Shown here in pieces: positions 7,778-16,368 of a stretch of 64,000 nucleotides of DNA. Origin of the DNA: Thalassomonas actiniarum (lineage in GTDB: Bacteria; Pseudomonadota; Gammaproteobacteria; Enterobacterales; Alteromonadaceae); the NCBI RefSeq assembly GCF_000948975.2, contig NZ_CP059735.1, positions 3,720,001 through 3,784,000 on the forward strand, written 5' to 3'. The number at the start of each line of letters is the position of its first letter. The stretch's first letter is position 1. The translations under genes and the position numbers were made by a program. The notes under the pieces were generated by a model that was given only the letters and a program-made list of their open reading frames with translations, did not search any database and was not told the DNA's origin.

Positions 7778-8461
7778 ATGAACATAATCAATATATACAC
7801 AGGCCTGTTGTTTTCACCCCAGCAGGCATTTGCCCAAGCCTTACGGTTAAAGGTTATTACCTTGTTTTTTCCTTTGGCTGCCGCCTTAGTGATCACCGCC
7901 CTGCTCAATACCTATTATTATGCCGCCGTGGATATGCCCTGGCTGCTTGAGCGCATGGTGATAGACATTCCCGACGACCAGAAACAAACGGTATTAGACT
8001 CGCTGTCAAAAGGCCGTCTGCTCGGCATCAGCCTGGTAGGGGTGGTTTTTCTGACCGTCTCCATTAATTTATTCCGGGCCTTTATCTACTGGTTTGTGCT
8101 CAAAGTTAAAGGAGAAGCACAACGTTTTGTCCGTCTGTTTGCCATTGTAATGTGGTCTACTGCGCCGCTGCTGCTGATATTACCCGCCGGGATATTAAAT
8201 ATTTACCTCAGCGCAGGCCAGGCCCTGCTGCCAAACGACGTCAACCCGGTATCGCTCAACCAATTGTTCTTTAAGCTCTCGGGAGATTCGGACTGGGGCC
8301 AGCTGCTGTCAACTTTCAGTTTGATCAACATCTGGGAGATCTTTTTGATCATCATCGGCCTGAAACTGGCAACCACCTTGTCCATCAAACAGTCTTTTAC
8401 CATCGCCCTTATTCCGGAGCTCGTCATCTACGGGCTTTGGATAACAACCTTGCTGTTATAA
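7778..8461 (+). CDS. YIP1-family integral membrane protein
   Basis: A 227-residue protein from the ATG at 7778. It has five or so membrane helices and the Yip1-type pattern: an N-terminal FSPQQAF amphipathic stretch, a first helix LFFPLAAALVITAL, then a WSTAPLLLILPAG segment. Longer starts at 7670 or 7748 are possible but lack good ribosome sites. Yip1-domain proteins often sit in bacterial export or lipid-related operons without a known activity. Here it lies between the modifying enzymes and the exporter, so self-immunity or assembly of the membrane complex are reasonable guesses. No immunity function is shown by sequence. Confidence 0.65.
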   Translation: MNIINIYTGLLFSPQQAFAQALRLKVITLFFPLAAALVITALLNTYYYAAVDMPWLLERMVIDIPDDQKQTVLDSLSKGRLLGISLVGVVFLTVSINLFRAFIYWFVLKVKGEAQRFVRLFAIVMWSTAPLLLILPAGILNIYLSAGQALLPNDVNPVSLNQLFFKLSGDSDWGQLLSTFSLINIWEIFLIIIGLKLATTLSIKQSFTIALIPELVIYGLWITTLLL

Positions 8462-8478
8462 ATCCGGGAGATAACATC

Positions 8479-9717
8479 ATGAGTAAGCTATTTTGGAGCC
8501 TGGCCATGGTCTTTATTCTGGTATCACCTTTAATCCTGCGTGTCTTTAGCCAGGCCCATGAGGTTGATGTTGAAGTAGACCGGGTAACCAGCCGGGTGAT
8601 CCGCGACTCAGTGCTCTCTTCCGGCAACTTAGTCTACAACGAAGAAGCCCGGCTGACCCCGGAAATTATCGCCCGGGTCACCTCGGTACAGGTGGTGGAA
8701 GGAGACAAGGTAAAAAAAGGCCAGCCGCTGATTTACCTGGAAGACTTAGATCTCAAGGAAGTGATCTTTTTACAACAAGCCCAGGTGGCTATTGATGCCG
8801 AAAATGTCGACCGCCAGCAAATCAATGTTAAAAATTTACAAGCCAGGTTCGAGCGCATCGCCAGCCTGCTTGATAAGGGTATTATTACCCGGGAAAACTA
8901 TGACGACGCCTACTACCAGCTAAAAGCGGCCAGGTCAGATCTTGAGGCCAGTAAACTCAATGTCAAACGCTCTAAAGCCGCTTTAAAACAGGCCGGGCAA
9001 AGATTGCGGCAAACCATCATTAAAGCGCCTATGTCCGGCACTGTGGTGGCGGTAAGCATCAAACCCGGGGAAACGGCGGTACCCAGCACCACAGGTATTC
9101 CCGGTTCGAGTCTGATCACCATAGCAAACGAAGCTTCGATTGTCGTCGATCTTAACGTCGATGAAAATGATATCGGCAATCTGGCCATCAAGGGCGAAGC
9201 CTATATCAGCTGCCCGACCCTGCCCGAAGGCGGCTTAAAAGGCCATATCAGCGAAATTGCCATCGCACCGCGCAATGCTTCACAGGCTTTCGCCGCGAAC
9301 GATGCCACCGGCCGCTCTTATTCGGTGAAAGTCGCGCTGTTAAAACACCGCTCTGCCAAACTGCGCAGCGGCATGTCGTGCCGGGCCAAGATATATACCA
9401 ACAACCCTGATCCTGCTTTAACCGTGCCGGTACAGGCGGTGATGAGCGAGCGTTTAACGGATGATGACGGTGTCAGTTTGCCCAGGGGCCAGCGTAACAA
9501 AAGCAAAAAATATGTCTTTGTTGCCAGCAACGGCCGCACCGAAAAGCGCACGGTTGTCACCGGGGCTGCCGATGACGAGTACCAGGAAGTTAAACTCGGC
9601 TTAAAAGCAAATGAGAAAATTGTGATCGGGCCATCGCGTATTCTCAGCTCGCTGCAAGATAAAACACCGATTGCCGAAATTAGCACACAAGGGGAAAGTT
9701 ATGCCCTGCTTAATTAA
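8479..9717 (+). CDS. MacA/HlyD-type periplasmic adaptor subunit
   Basis: A 412-residue membrane-fusion protein. It begins with an N-terminal membrane anchor (LFWSLAMVFILVSPLIL). A lipoyl half-motif (VTSVQVVEGDKVKKGQPLIYLED) follows, then a long alpha-hairpin (about residues 90-170), the second lipoyl half (IKAPMSGTVVAVSIKPGETA) and beta-barrel domains. The start at 8479 is chosen because GGGAG lies ten bases upstream; an in-frame ATG 42 bases earlier sits inside the preceding gene. Its stop overlaps the ATPase start by 17 bases. With the ATPase and permease it should form a MacAB-like tripartite exporter, using a TolC encoded elsewhere. Confidence 0.85.
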   Translation: MSKLFWSLAMVFILVSPLILRVFSQAHEVDVEVDRVTSRVIRDSVLSSGNLVYNEEARLTPEIIARVTSVQVVEGDKVKKGQPLIYLEDLDLKEVIFLQQAQVAIDAENVDRQQINVKNLQARFERIASLLDKGIITRENYDDAYYQLKAARSDLEASKLNVKRSKAALKQAGQRLRQTIIKAPMSGTVVAVSIKPGETAVPSTTGIPGSSLITIANEASIVVDLNVDENDIGNLAIKGEAYISCPTLPEGGLKGHISEIAIAPRNASQAFAANDATGRSYSVKVALLKHRSAKLRSGMSCRAKIYTNNPDPALTVPVQAVMSERLTDDDGVSLPRGQRNKSKKYVFVASNGRTEKRTVVTGAADDEYQEVKLGLKANEKIVIGPSRILSSLQDKTPIAEISTQGESYALLN

Positions 9718-10444
9718 TCTCTCGGGTATCACCAAGAAATACCACCTCGGCGGACGTAATATTTTTGCCCTTAACCAGCTGGATCTCAGTATTCAGACTA
9801 ATGAATATCTCGCTATTATCGGCGCCTCCGGCTCGGGCAAGTCGACCTTGATGAATATTCTCGGCTGCCTCGACCGGCCGTCTTTTGGCCGTTATACCTT
9901 AGACGGCAAAGATATCGGCCAGATGCCGGACAATGCCCTTTCCCGGATACGAAACCGGAAAATAGGTTTTATTTTTCAAAGCTTTAATTTAATTCCTAAC
10001 CTGACGGCGCTGCAAAATGTGATGCAGCCGTTAGTATTCTGGCGTTTAGCGCAAAAAGAAAAAATCGCCATGGCGCAAGCCGAGCTGGCGCGGGTTGGCC
10101 TGAGTAACCGGGAAATGCACCTGCCGAGCGAATTATCCGGCGGCCAGAGGCAACGCATTGCCATTGCCCGGGCACTGGTCACCTGCCCCTCTTTGCTGCT
10201 GGCAGATGAACCCACCGGCAACCTGGACAGCAAAACCACAGCAGAGATCATGAAACTGTTCGACCGCCTGCATAATGAAGGGCAAACCGTGGTCCTGGTG
10301 ACACACGACCAGGAGATCGCAAGCCGCTGCCGGCGCAGCATTACCCTGGTCGACGGCCAGATTGCCCGGGATGAACACCAAAACAACCCCTGCTCTCTTC
10401 ATCGGGTGACTGACACAGAAACGTTTCAGGCGGCATTATTATGA
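9701..10444 (+). CDS. MacB/LolD-type ABC exporter ATPase
   Basis: A 247-residue ATPase with all the motor motifs: Walker A GASGSGKST (about residues 40-48), Q-loop FIFQSFNL, signature LSGGQRQR, Walker B LLLADEPTGNLD and the switch His in VTHD. It belongs to the MacB/LolD/FtsE group. These ATPases pair with FtsX-type permeases and extrude peptides, lipoproteins or antibiotics rather than importing. The ATG at 9701 follows GGGGAAAG and is favoured over an earlier in-frame start. It overlaps the adaptor by 17 bases and the permease by four. Confidence 0.9.
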   Translation: MPCLINLSGITKKYHLGGRNIFALNQLDLSIQTNEYLAIIGASGSGKSTLMNILGCLDRPSFGRYTLDGKDIGQMPDNALSRIRNRKIGFIFQSFNLIPNLTALQNVMQPLVFWRLAQKEKIAMAQAELARVGLSNREMHLPSELSGGQRQRIAIARALVTCPSLLLADEPTGNLDSKTTAEIMKLFDRLHNEGQTVVLVTHDQEIASRCRRSITLVDGQIARDEHQNNPCSLHRVTDTETFQAALL

Positions 10445-11673
10445 TACACGTTTTTTATCAATGCTTTATCCAGGCGATAAACAGTATCCGCTCACGGGTA
10501 TCACGCAGCCTGATCACTTCAATAGGCATAGTGGTCAGTGTCGCCTCTGTCATCACGGTTGTCTCCATTATCCAGGGCATGTCCTACTCCATCATGAGAA
10601 ACTTTGACGGTTTAGGCGCCAATGTGCTGACCATACAATCGGACACCTCGTTTCAGCAAAGGCTGCTGGGGGAGTTTAACCGCCTGACCATGGCCGACTA
10701 TATCCGCATTAAAAGGCATTTTAACGGCGCCGGGCGCATCATTCCCTCTTTTTCCCCCTTCGGGCAATTTGGCGCCTTAATTTCCAGCAACGGTCAGGAA
10801 AGCCAGACCCGGGTGGTGGCGGTGACTTCGTCCTACAAAGAAGCAACCCAGGTTTTTCCGTCCAAAGGGCGTTTTATTACCGACAGCGACAATACCTCCT
10901 CGCGCAAGGTATGTATTATCGGCGAGCGGGTCAGGAAAAATTTAAAACTGCCACAAAACCCTATCGGCGAGTTTATCGAGGTCGGCGGTACTTCGCTTAA
11001 AGTGGTCGGGGTGATGGAAAAACGCGGCGATATTTTCGGCTTAAGCCAGGACGATTATATCGTGGTGCCCTTTACCATAGGCCAGCGGCTGTTGCCGAAT
11101 GAAAGCATGCAGGATATCACCATATTGTTTAATGTCGATGATATCTCCAGGCTGCGCTCCTTGCAGGTGGAAATCGAAGACCTGCTCAGGGAGGCCCATG
11201 AGCTATCACCGGATCAGGAAGATGATTTTCGGGTGCAGACGCCTCAACAGTTAACCCAATCCATCACCAGCATTATGGATACTATCACCCTGGTGCTCGG
11301 CGGCGTGGTCGGTATTTCTTTGATTGTCAGCGGCATCGGCATTATGAATACCATGTTGATGTCGGTGTCCGAGCGCACCCGGGAAATCGGCATCTGTAAG
11401 GCGCTGGGCTTTGAGCGCCATGTGATCCTGTTGCAATACCTGATAGAAGCGGTGATTTTATCCTTCCTCGGCGGCGTGGTGGGTTTACTGTGCGGCTGGC
11501 TGTGTGGTTTTCTGGCCATGCTGCTTATTCCCGGGCTGCCGGAGCCTATTATCCCCTTGTGGGCGGTCACCCTGGCGTTGGCATTTTCGAGTTTTATCGG
11601 CCTGATTTTTGGCGTAGTGCCTGCGGCCAAGGCCTCAGACTTAGATCCGATCACCGCGCTGCGTTATGAATGA
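10441..11673 (+). CDS. MacB/FtsX-type ABC exporter permease
   Basis: A 410-residue permease. It has one N-terminal membrane helix (SLITSIGIVVSVASVITVVSI), a large periplasmic MacB_PCD domain (about residues 50-270) and three C-terminal helices of the FtsX fold, with the usual ERTREIGICKALG coupling loop and the PAAKASDLDPITALRYE ending. It is the last gene of the cluster and is translationally coupled to the ATPase (ATGA). The likely cargo is the processed peptide pair. Export of an unrelated amphiphile cannot be excluded. Confidence 0.88.
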   Translation: MIHVFYQCFIQAINSIRSRVSRSLITSIGIVVSVASVITVVSIIQGMSYSIMRNFDGLGANVLTIQSDTSFQQRLLGEFNRLTMADYIRIKRHFNGAGRIIPSFSPFGQFGALISSNGQESQTRVVAVTSSYKEATQVFPSKGRFITDSDNTSSRKVCIIGERVRKNLKLPQNPIGEFIEVGGTSLKVVGVMEKRGDIFGLSQDDYIVVPFTIGQRLLPNESMQDITILFNVDDISRLRSLQVEIEDLLREAHELSPDQEDDFRVQTPQQLTQSITSIMDTITLVLGGVVGISLIVSGIGIMNTMLMSVSERTREIGICKALGFERHVILLQYLIEAVILSFLGGVVGLLCGWLCGFLAMLLIPGLPEPIIPLWAVTLALAFSSFIGLIFGVVPAAKASDLDPITALRYE

Positions 11674-11723
11674 TAATCTGCTGTATGGCAAAATAACCAT
11701 AAGCCGCTGCGCTTTACAGCATG

Positions 11724-12995
11724 TCAGTTACACTGAATTTTCGGGATATCTCCCCAGCAGGTAGTATATTGCGGCGATAAAAACTCACGGCGCATGGTAA
11801 ATTTTGGCGCTATGCCCTGCCCGGCTAATATCGTGGTATTGCGGCCAAAGCGGGCATTGATTTTATCCATACATGACATCAGTTTGATATTGTCTTTCGA
11901 GGCTTCAAACAAGTCCTGCTGATAGCAAGTTTCATCGGATATCTCCAGCAGGCCGACACCGCAGCGGTAAAACCGCACTCCGGTTTGAAAAATTTTCTCC
12001 ACCGCCTGCGAGCAGGCATTCATGATCTGGCAACTGTCGTTGGTAGGCACGGTAAAATGATGATACACAGATTTGCGATAATAACCGGCTTCGTCATGGG
12101 GCGAACTGTTGGCAAAAATAACCAGGGTCTTGGTTAAACTGTGCTGCTTTCTCAATTTTACAGCAGCAATACCGGCATGGGTTGCCAGCGCAAATTTTAG
12201 TTGCTCAAGCTCGGTAATGTGTTGGCCGAAGCTGCGGGTACTGTAGATTTCTTTTTTTGGTGAGCGTACTGCATCCCAGTTTAATTTCACCACACCATTT
12301 AATTCATGCACCGTGTTTTCAACCACAATTGAAAACTGTTTCCTGATCCAGCCCGGTTGTGCTTTAGCCAGTTGCAGCGCCGAATAAATACCCGCCTCGT
12401 TTAAGCGCTTACCCAGCCTGGAGCCTATACCCCAGACATCGGTCACCGCCATCTGAGCTAAAACCGCCTCACGAGCCTTGTCATTGTCAATCACGGCAAC
12501 CCCCTTAAAACCGGGCAGTTTTTTAGCGGCATAATTGGCGCATTTTGCCAAGGTGCAGGTCTCGCCAAGTCCGACAGAAACCGGCAAACGCACTTCTTTC
12601 CACACGGTTTTCCTGATTTTTACGCCATGGGCCAGCCAGCCCTCTTGCGGTACATAAGCCTGGTTTTTGCCGTAATACAAAAACAGTTCATCTATGCTGT
12701 AAATATGGCTGTGGGGCGCAAAACGGCTGCAAGTGTCCATAAGTTTCTGGCTGAGATCGGCATATAACTCGTAATTGCTGGAGCGGATCACCGCGCCAAT
12801 GCGGGCGAGCTCATCTTTCATCTGGAAATAAGGGGTAAATTTTTTCCCTATGCCCATTTTTTTGGCAATGCCGCAGGCAGAACAAATGCAGCCGTCGTTA
12901 TTGGTCAGTACCACCACAGGACGGCGGCGAATGCCGGGGTCAAACACCTTTTCGCAGCTGGCATACATAGAATTTACATCGCACAGGGCATACAT
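11724..12995 (-). CDS. umuC: DNA polymerase V catalytic subunit UmuC
   Basis: A 423-residue Y-family polymerase. It opens with MYALCDVNSMYASCEKVFDP, whose Asp and following Asp/Glu residues (YSIDELFLYY at about 100) form the metal site. It shows the family's GIAKKMGI, VSVGLGETCTLAKCANYAAK and helix-hairpin-helix VWGIGSRLGKRL motifs and a C-terminal little finger. Length is standard. Its ATG overlaps the umuD stop by one base (TAATG), so the pair is co-translated. It should copy past DNA lesions together with processed UmuD, under the LexA box upstream of umuD. Confidence 0.95.
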   Translation of the reverse strand: MYALCDVNSMYASCEKVFDPGIRRRPVVVLTNNDGCICSACGIAKKMGIGKKFTPYFQMKDELARIGAVIRSSNYELYADLSQKLMDTCSRFAPHSHIYSIDELFLYYGKNQAYVPQEGWLAHGVKIRKTVWKEVRLPVSVGLGETCTLAKCANYAAKKLPGFKGVAVIDNDKAREAVLAQMAVTDVWGIGSRLGKRLNEAGIYSALQLAKAQPGWIRKQFSIVVENTVHELNGVVKLNWDAVRSPKKEIYSTRSFGQHITELEQLKFALATHAGIAAVKLRKQHSLTKTLVIFANSSPHDEAGYYRKSVYHHFTVPTNDSCQIMNACSQAVEKIFQTGVRFYRCGVGLLEISDETCYQQDLFEASKDNIKLMSCMDKINARFGRNTTILAGQGIAPKFTMRREFLSPQYTTCWGDIPKIQCN

Positions 12996-13399
12996 TATAA
13001 GGTTTTCTCCAGCGGACGGTGCAGCCGAATTGAGCGGATCACCACCCCTTCTACCTGGAAGTCATCCCCTTCCTGCAATTGATAAGGCAAATAACCGGGG
13101 GAGGAAGAAAGTAACCGGGCTTTTTCCCGGTCGATTTTTTTACAGACAAAAACGCCGTTGAGATTGGCAACAATAATGTCTTGATCTTGGATGTGTACTG
13201 CCCGGGAAACAATCAGCAAATCGCCACTAAAAATACCATCACCTTCCATGGAATGCCCCTGTGCCTGTCCGATAAAAGTGGCCGAGGGGTGATCGATCAA
13301 TAACTGATCTAAATTCAACGCAAGCTCGCTATACTCCGCCGCCGGAGATTCAAAGCCGGTAACACCTGCCTGCGCATAAAAAGGAATGATTTTAAGCAT
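12995..13399 (-). CDS. umuD: UmuD, LexA-like self-cleaving polymerase V subunit
   Basis: A 134-residue S24-family protein. The self-cleavage site fits the Gly15-Phe16 bond in AGVTGFESPA. The nucleophile is Ser50 in GHSMEGDGI, and the general base is one of the lysines in VFVCKKI (87-88). RecA filaments trigger the cut, giving the active UmuD' that joins UmuC. The start lies nine bases from an SOS box, so the operon should be tightly LexA-repressed. Confidence 0.95.
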   Translation of the reverse strand: MLKIIPFYAQAGVTGFESPAAEYSELALNLDQLLIDHPSATFIGQAQGHSMEGDGIFSGDLLIVSRAVHIQDQDIIVANLNGVFVCKKIDREKARLLSSSPGYLPYQLQEGDDFQVEGVVIRSIRLHRPLEKTL

Positions 13400-13408
13400 A
13401 ACATTAAC

Positions 13409-13424
13409 CTGTATATTTATACAG
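13409..13424. promoter_or_regulatory. LexA/SOS box of umuDC
   Basis: CTGTATATTTATACAG is a near-ideal gammaproteobacterial LexA site (CTG-N10-CAG). It lies inside a longer imperfect palindrome spanning 13403-13430, immediately upstream of umuD. Confidence 0.95.
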
Positions 13425-13554
13425 GTTAATGTTAATTCATATTTACAGGATTAGCAAATAACAACGAGCTGCTTAGCACAAGCGCGATAACATCAGCCGG
13501 GTAATAGCCGCTACTGAGAAAATAAACGCTATCAAGGGTTAGTGCTGAGCAGAA

Positions 13555-13722
13555 TTACCGGCGGCTATTTATGGATTTGCGGATATAAGCAATGCCCAAT
13601 ACCGCAAACACTATCGCTACGCCATAAAACGGCCTTTGCTCGCTAATAACGGCTGCGGCAACAAAGGCAGCGCCGCTGGCAATAAATAAGTAACCTGTTT
13701 TTAAGCTTTTCTCAATAGTCAT
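13555..13722 (-). CDS. Small membrane protein of unknown function, 55 residues
   Basis: A short frame with a good ribosome-binding site (GGAG, eight bases before the ATG). The product starts MTIEKSLKTGYLFIASG and has two hydrophobic segments separated by SEQRPFYG, ending with a basic IRKSINSRR tail. A two-helix hairpin with a positive-inside tail is plausible. No family is recognised. It stands alone between umuDC and a solute-binding protein gene. Confidence 0.55.
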   Translation of the reverse strand: MTIEKSLKTGYLFIASGAAFVAAAVISEQRPFYGVAIVFAVLGIAYIRKSINSRR

Positions 13723-13977
13723 AAGGCGCTCCACTTTATCCTGCCTGATAAGCCATCTCCAAGCAGGTTTAGTTTGAATATAGAATAGATTTTAGGTACG
13801 GGTAATGGCGTAGTAAAAGCCTGAAACCGTAGCGCTTCACCGATATTAGTGCGGTGAGTGGATAAAATATCTCAGCTGAGATGAGAAAATGTTGTAGGGC
13901 TGGGATAACAGCTAGTTTTGGCTGGCTATCCCACTTTACGGTTTGCTGTGATGTTGTTTGATTTTTGTAAAGGTTAT

Positions 13978-14766
13978 CTATTCCAAATAGTATTCTCCAA
14001 GAATTTTCTTAAAAGTTCCGTCATTCTGCATTTCCTGAAGGGTTTTGTTGATTTCGTCAATTTTTTCGGCAAGAAAAGATTTTTTGGATATGCCTAAACG
14101 GAATACTTTTGTCGCTAAAGGTTTTTCGGCAAAGCGCAGTTTTTCATGCCCCGGGATCTCTTTGAACATGGCGATAGCGCTGACATAATAAAGGGGAATA
14201 ACATCAACTCGCCCATGCAATAATTTCAGAATATTCATTTTGTCAGTGGTTACCATTTCGAAATACACATCCTCTTTGACCGTGATTTCACTAACATAAT
14301 TATATCCTCTTGTTATTCCTACCTTATAAGGTCTCAGATCTTCCCACCGCTGCCATTCAAATGTTTCAAATTTATCTGTCGAGTATGCAAAAAGCAGCCT
14401 GTCTTTATAAACCGGTACAGTGAAAAGCATATCGGCTTCTCGTTCAGCATTTTTGATGATCATCGGAATAACATCCGCCTGTCCGGTTTTTATCATATGC
14501 TGGGCCCGGCCCCAGGGGGCATTTTTCAATTCGATGCTGATATCAAGTCTATCAGCCAATATCCTGATAAGTTCAACCGCCAACCCTTCTGTGACCTGTT
14601 CTTTTTTTGTGTCGCGAGCTATTTCCCAGGGCGGCCAGTGTTCAACGACAATAACGGCTGTCCTGTTTTCAGCAGATACTGCTGCAGAAAGACAAGTGAA
14701 AAAAATGATGCCAATTCGAACCTGTATGAGAGACAGCGTTTTCATCATTTTTATAAGCCCAGACAT
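13978..14766 (-). CDS. Periplasmic solute-binding-like protein (SBP_bac_3 fold)
   Basis: A 262-residue secreted protein with a signal peptide (IIFFTCLSAAVSA) and the extracellular solute-binding family 3 layout: WPPWEIARDTKKEQVTEGLAVELIRILADRL at the N lobe, then GRAQHMIKTGQADVIPMI, then a hinge and C lobe. The ATG at 14766 is preferred because GGAAG lies five bases upstream. A longer start at 14790 is possible. No transporter genes adjoin it. In marine Alteromonadales such lone proteins are common and their ligands are mostly unknown. It is related to, but distinct from, the five-gene array at 42-46 kb. Confidence 0.75.
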   Translation of the reverse strand: MSGLIKMMKTLSLIQVRIGIIFFTCLSAAVSAENRTAVIVVEHWPPWEIARDTKKEQVTEGLAVELIRILADRLDISIELKNAPWGRAQHMIKTGQADVIPMIIKNAEREADMLFTVPVYKDRLLFAYSTDKFETFEWQRWEDLRPYKVGITRGYNYVSEITVKEDVYFEMVTTDKMNILKLLHGRVDVIPLYYVSAIAMFKEIPGHEKLRFAEKPLATKVFRLGISKKSFLAEKIDEINKTLQEMQNDGTFKKILGEYYLE

Positions 14767-14790
14767 AATGACTTCCCATAAAGCGCGCAT

Positions 14791-15285
14791 TCATACTTCC
14801 GGTGCAGCGAAGCTAAATCACTAAGTGATAAAAGCTTCTTCTGATGTACAGTAATTTAATATCTTTTTTGGCCGACTGTTTATTATATTTGCAACTTTCT
14901 GAAGTTGTTTCTTAGTTATAGTTGAAAAATCTGTTTTCTTAGTGCATCAGTCATGGACAGCCAATATACAAAAACTTATTGATACCGATGACAGTACCAT
15001 GAACTGCGACAAAGATAAGGAGAAAATAATAATTTCCCTTAAATTAAGGTCTTTGTGTGAAAAAGCGATCAGTAAATGGTAAACAAGATAAGGCGCTAGC
15101 CAGTTTTTGGGTGTCCCGCATTGGCATTTCCGCACTGGCATTGTTGCCAGTTATTTATATTTAATGCGTTATAAAAGAAAACTTAAATGATAACAACGGC
15201 ATCACCTTGGCAAAAAACCAAGCAAGCTGCTGCCTGAAAATAGCCGCTAACACCAAATATAAGGTGATAACCGTATAAGCAGCCA
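14791..15285. other. Intergenic stretch with an ORF tail and a dispersed repeat
   Basis: About 495 bases without a convincing gene. On the plus strand an open frame without a start runs to a TAA at about 15082 (ending SLCEKAISKW) and may be the tail of a lost gene. A 20-base repeat (15104-15123), a small inverted repeat CTGGCA-TTGT-TGCCAG (about 15135-15150) and a GCGTTATAA string near 15167 follow. The arrangement recalls mobile-element or cassette debris. Confidence 0.4.
15104..15123. repeat. 20-base dispersed repeat, copy 1
   Basis: TTTTTGGGTGTCCCGCATTG occurs here and again, exactly and in the same orientation, at 20615-20634 beside the end of the gene-cassette array. It is probably the edge of a mobile or REP-like element, but no transposase accompanies it. 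Confidence 0.6.
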
Positions 15286-16278
15286 TTATGCTTGCTGGTT
15301 GCAATACCGGCTTAAGGCATAATTGTCAGGTCCAAAGGCAAGGCCGTCTGGCCAAGACAGTTCATTTGATGAGAACAAGGTTTTGTATTCACCATTTGCC
15401 AGTGTCACCCCAATTGAATTATCTGTAATCGAACTTACATAAACGTTGCCACTGCCGTCAACGGTAATGCCGTCGGATAGAGGTTTAGTGCCGTAACGTT
15501 CTATTTCTTTGACTAGCTCAGCATGACTTAATGTTTCATCTCCCAGGTGTTTTGTATCAACGCGATAAACCGATGTACCATTCATTGCGCCGAAATATAG
15601 CCATTTGTTTGTCGGGTCTATCGTTATCGGATTAACTCCCAGGCGAACCGCCGCTCCCTCAAGCATAACCGTATGTTCATCAATAACCATGTCTATATCT
15701 TCCGGCAGCGTAAAAACACTACTTTGTAATACCCTTCTTGCATAACCTGATTTAATATCAACGACAATAATAACCGCTTCTTGCCCAGCCGTGTCAGCTA
15801 TGTAGATGTAGCCATTATCAGCATCAACGGCTAAGTCATTTAAAAATGAGTTTTCCACAATAACCGGCTTGGGCAGGTAAATTAATTTAGCTAACTTTTC
15901 ATTTTCCACGTCCCAACCGACCAACTTCCCGGGACGATCTTTACCGGAAGCATCTAATAGCCATAAGATATTGTTTTTATCTACATTCACACCTAACACA
16001 TTATGCAACCCGTCACCTCCATTCTTCGGCGCATATGCCCACGTTTTATTGGGATAGGGCCTTACGGAACCGTCATTCATCAATTCAGCAAGTTTTAGTT
16101 CATTTCCATAAAAGCCGTGGATACTGATGAACTTGCGGCCATTTTCACTAACAGCGATATTTCCCGGAGGATTGGCTGTCGTCAGTTCGGCATAAACTTC
16201 CAGCTTAGAAGTTGCTAATGCTGGATTTAAAACAAAAATAATCATCACTGCGGCTGAGAAAGCCTTTAAGTATTTCAT
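15286..16278 (-). CDS. Secreted MRJP/yellow-like (SMP-30-type beta-propeller) protein
   Basis: A 330-residue protein with a signal peptide (cleaved after PALA, near residue 23). The beta-propeller pattern resembles major royal jelly/yellow proteins and SMP-30/gluconolactonases: GNIAVSENGRKFISIHGFYG at the start, then NVDKNNILWLLDAS, AVDADNGYIYIADTAG, DPTNKWLYFGAMNGTSVYRV, SDGITVDGSGNVYVSSI and WPDGLAFGPDNYA repeats. Bacterial members are often labelled L-dopachrome tautomerase-related, but an enzyme activity is not established by sequence. It is likely periplasmic. It lies downstream of the outer-membrane barrel gene, with a terminator in between, so it is probably transcribed separately. Confidence 0.75.
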   Translation of the reverse strand: MKYLKAFSAAVMIIFVLNPALATSKLEVYAELTTANPPGNIAVSENGRKFISIHGFYGNELKLAELMNDGSVRPYPNKTWAYAPKNGGDGLHNVLGVNVDKNNILWLLDASGKDRPGKLVGWDVENEKLAKLIYLPKPVIVENSFLNDLAVDADNGYIYIADTAGQEAVIIVVDIKSGYARRVLQSSVFTLPEDIDMVIDEHTVMLEGAAVRLGVNPITIDPTNKWLYFGAMNGTSVYRVDTKHLGDETLSHAELVKEIERYGTKPLSDGITVDGSGNVYVSSITDNSIGVTLANGEYKTLFSSNELSWPDGLAFGPDNYALSRYCNQQA

Positions 16279-16317
16279 CTCTATTCCTGTTGATTGGAAG
16301 TGACAGATTTAAGGTAA

Positions 16318-16348
16318 AAAAGCGGCACAATAAATCAGTGCCGCTTTT
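16318..16348 (-). terminator. Rho-independent terminator of the barrel gene
   Basis: An AAAAGCGGCAC stem with its complement, a nine-base loop, and a T-run when read on the minus strand. It lies 20 bases past the stop of the outer-membrane barrel gene. Confidence 0.85.
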
Positions 16349-16368
16349 CTTGAGGGCTTGCCAGACAA

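Noticed and set aside
15082-15175. Plus-oriented attC site after the SLCEKAISKW frame
   Set aside because: TAAACAAG and GCGTTATAA are suggestive cores, but the arms between them do not pair convincingly.
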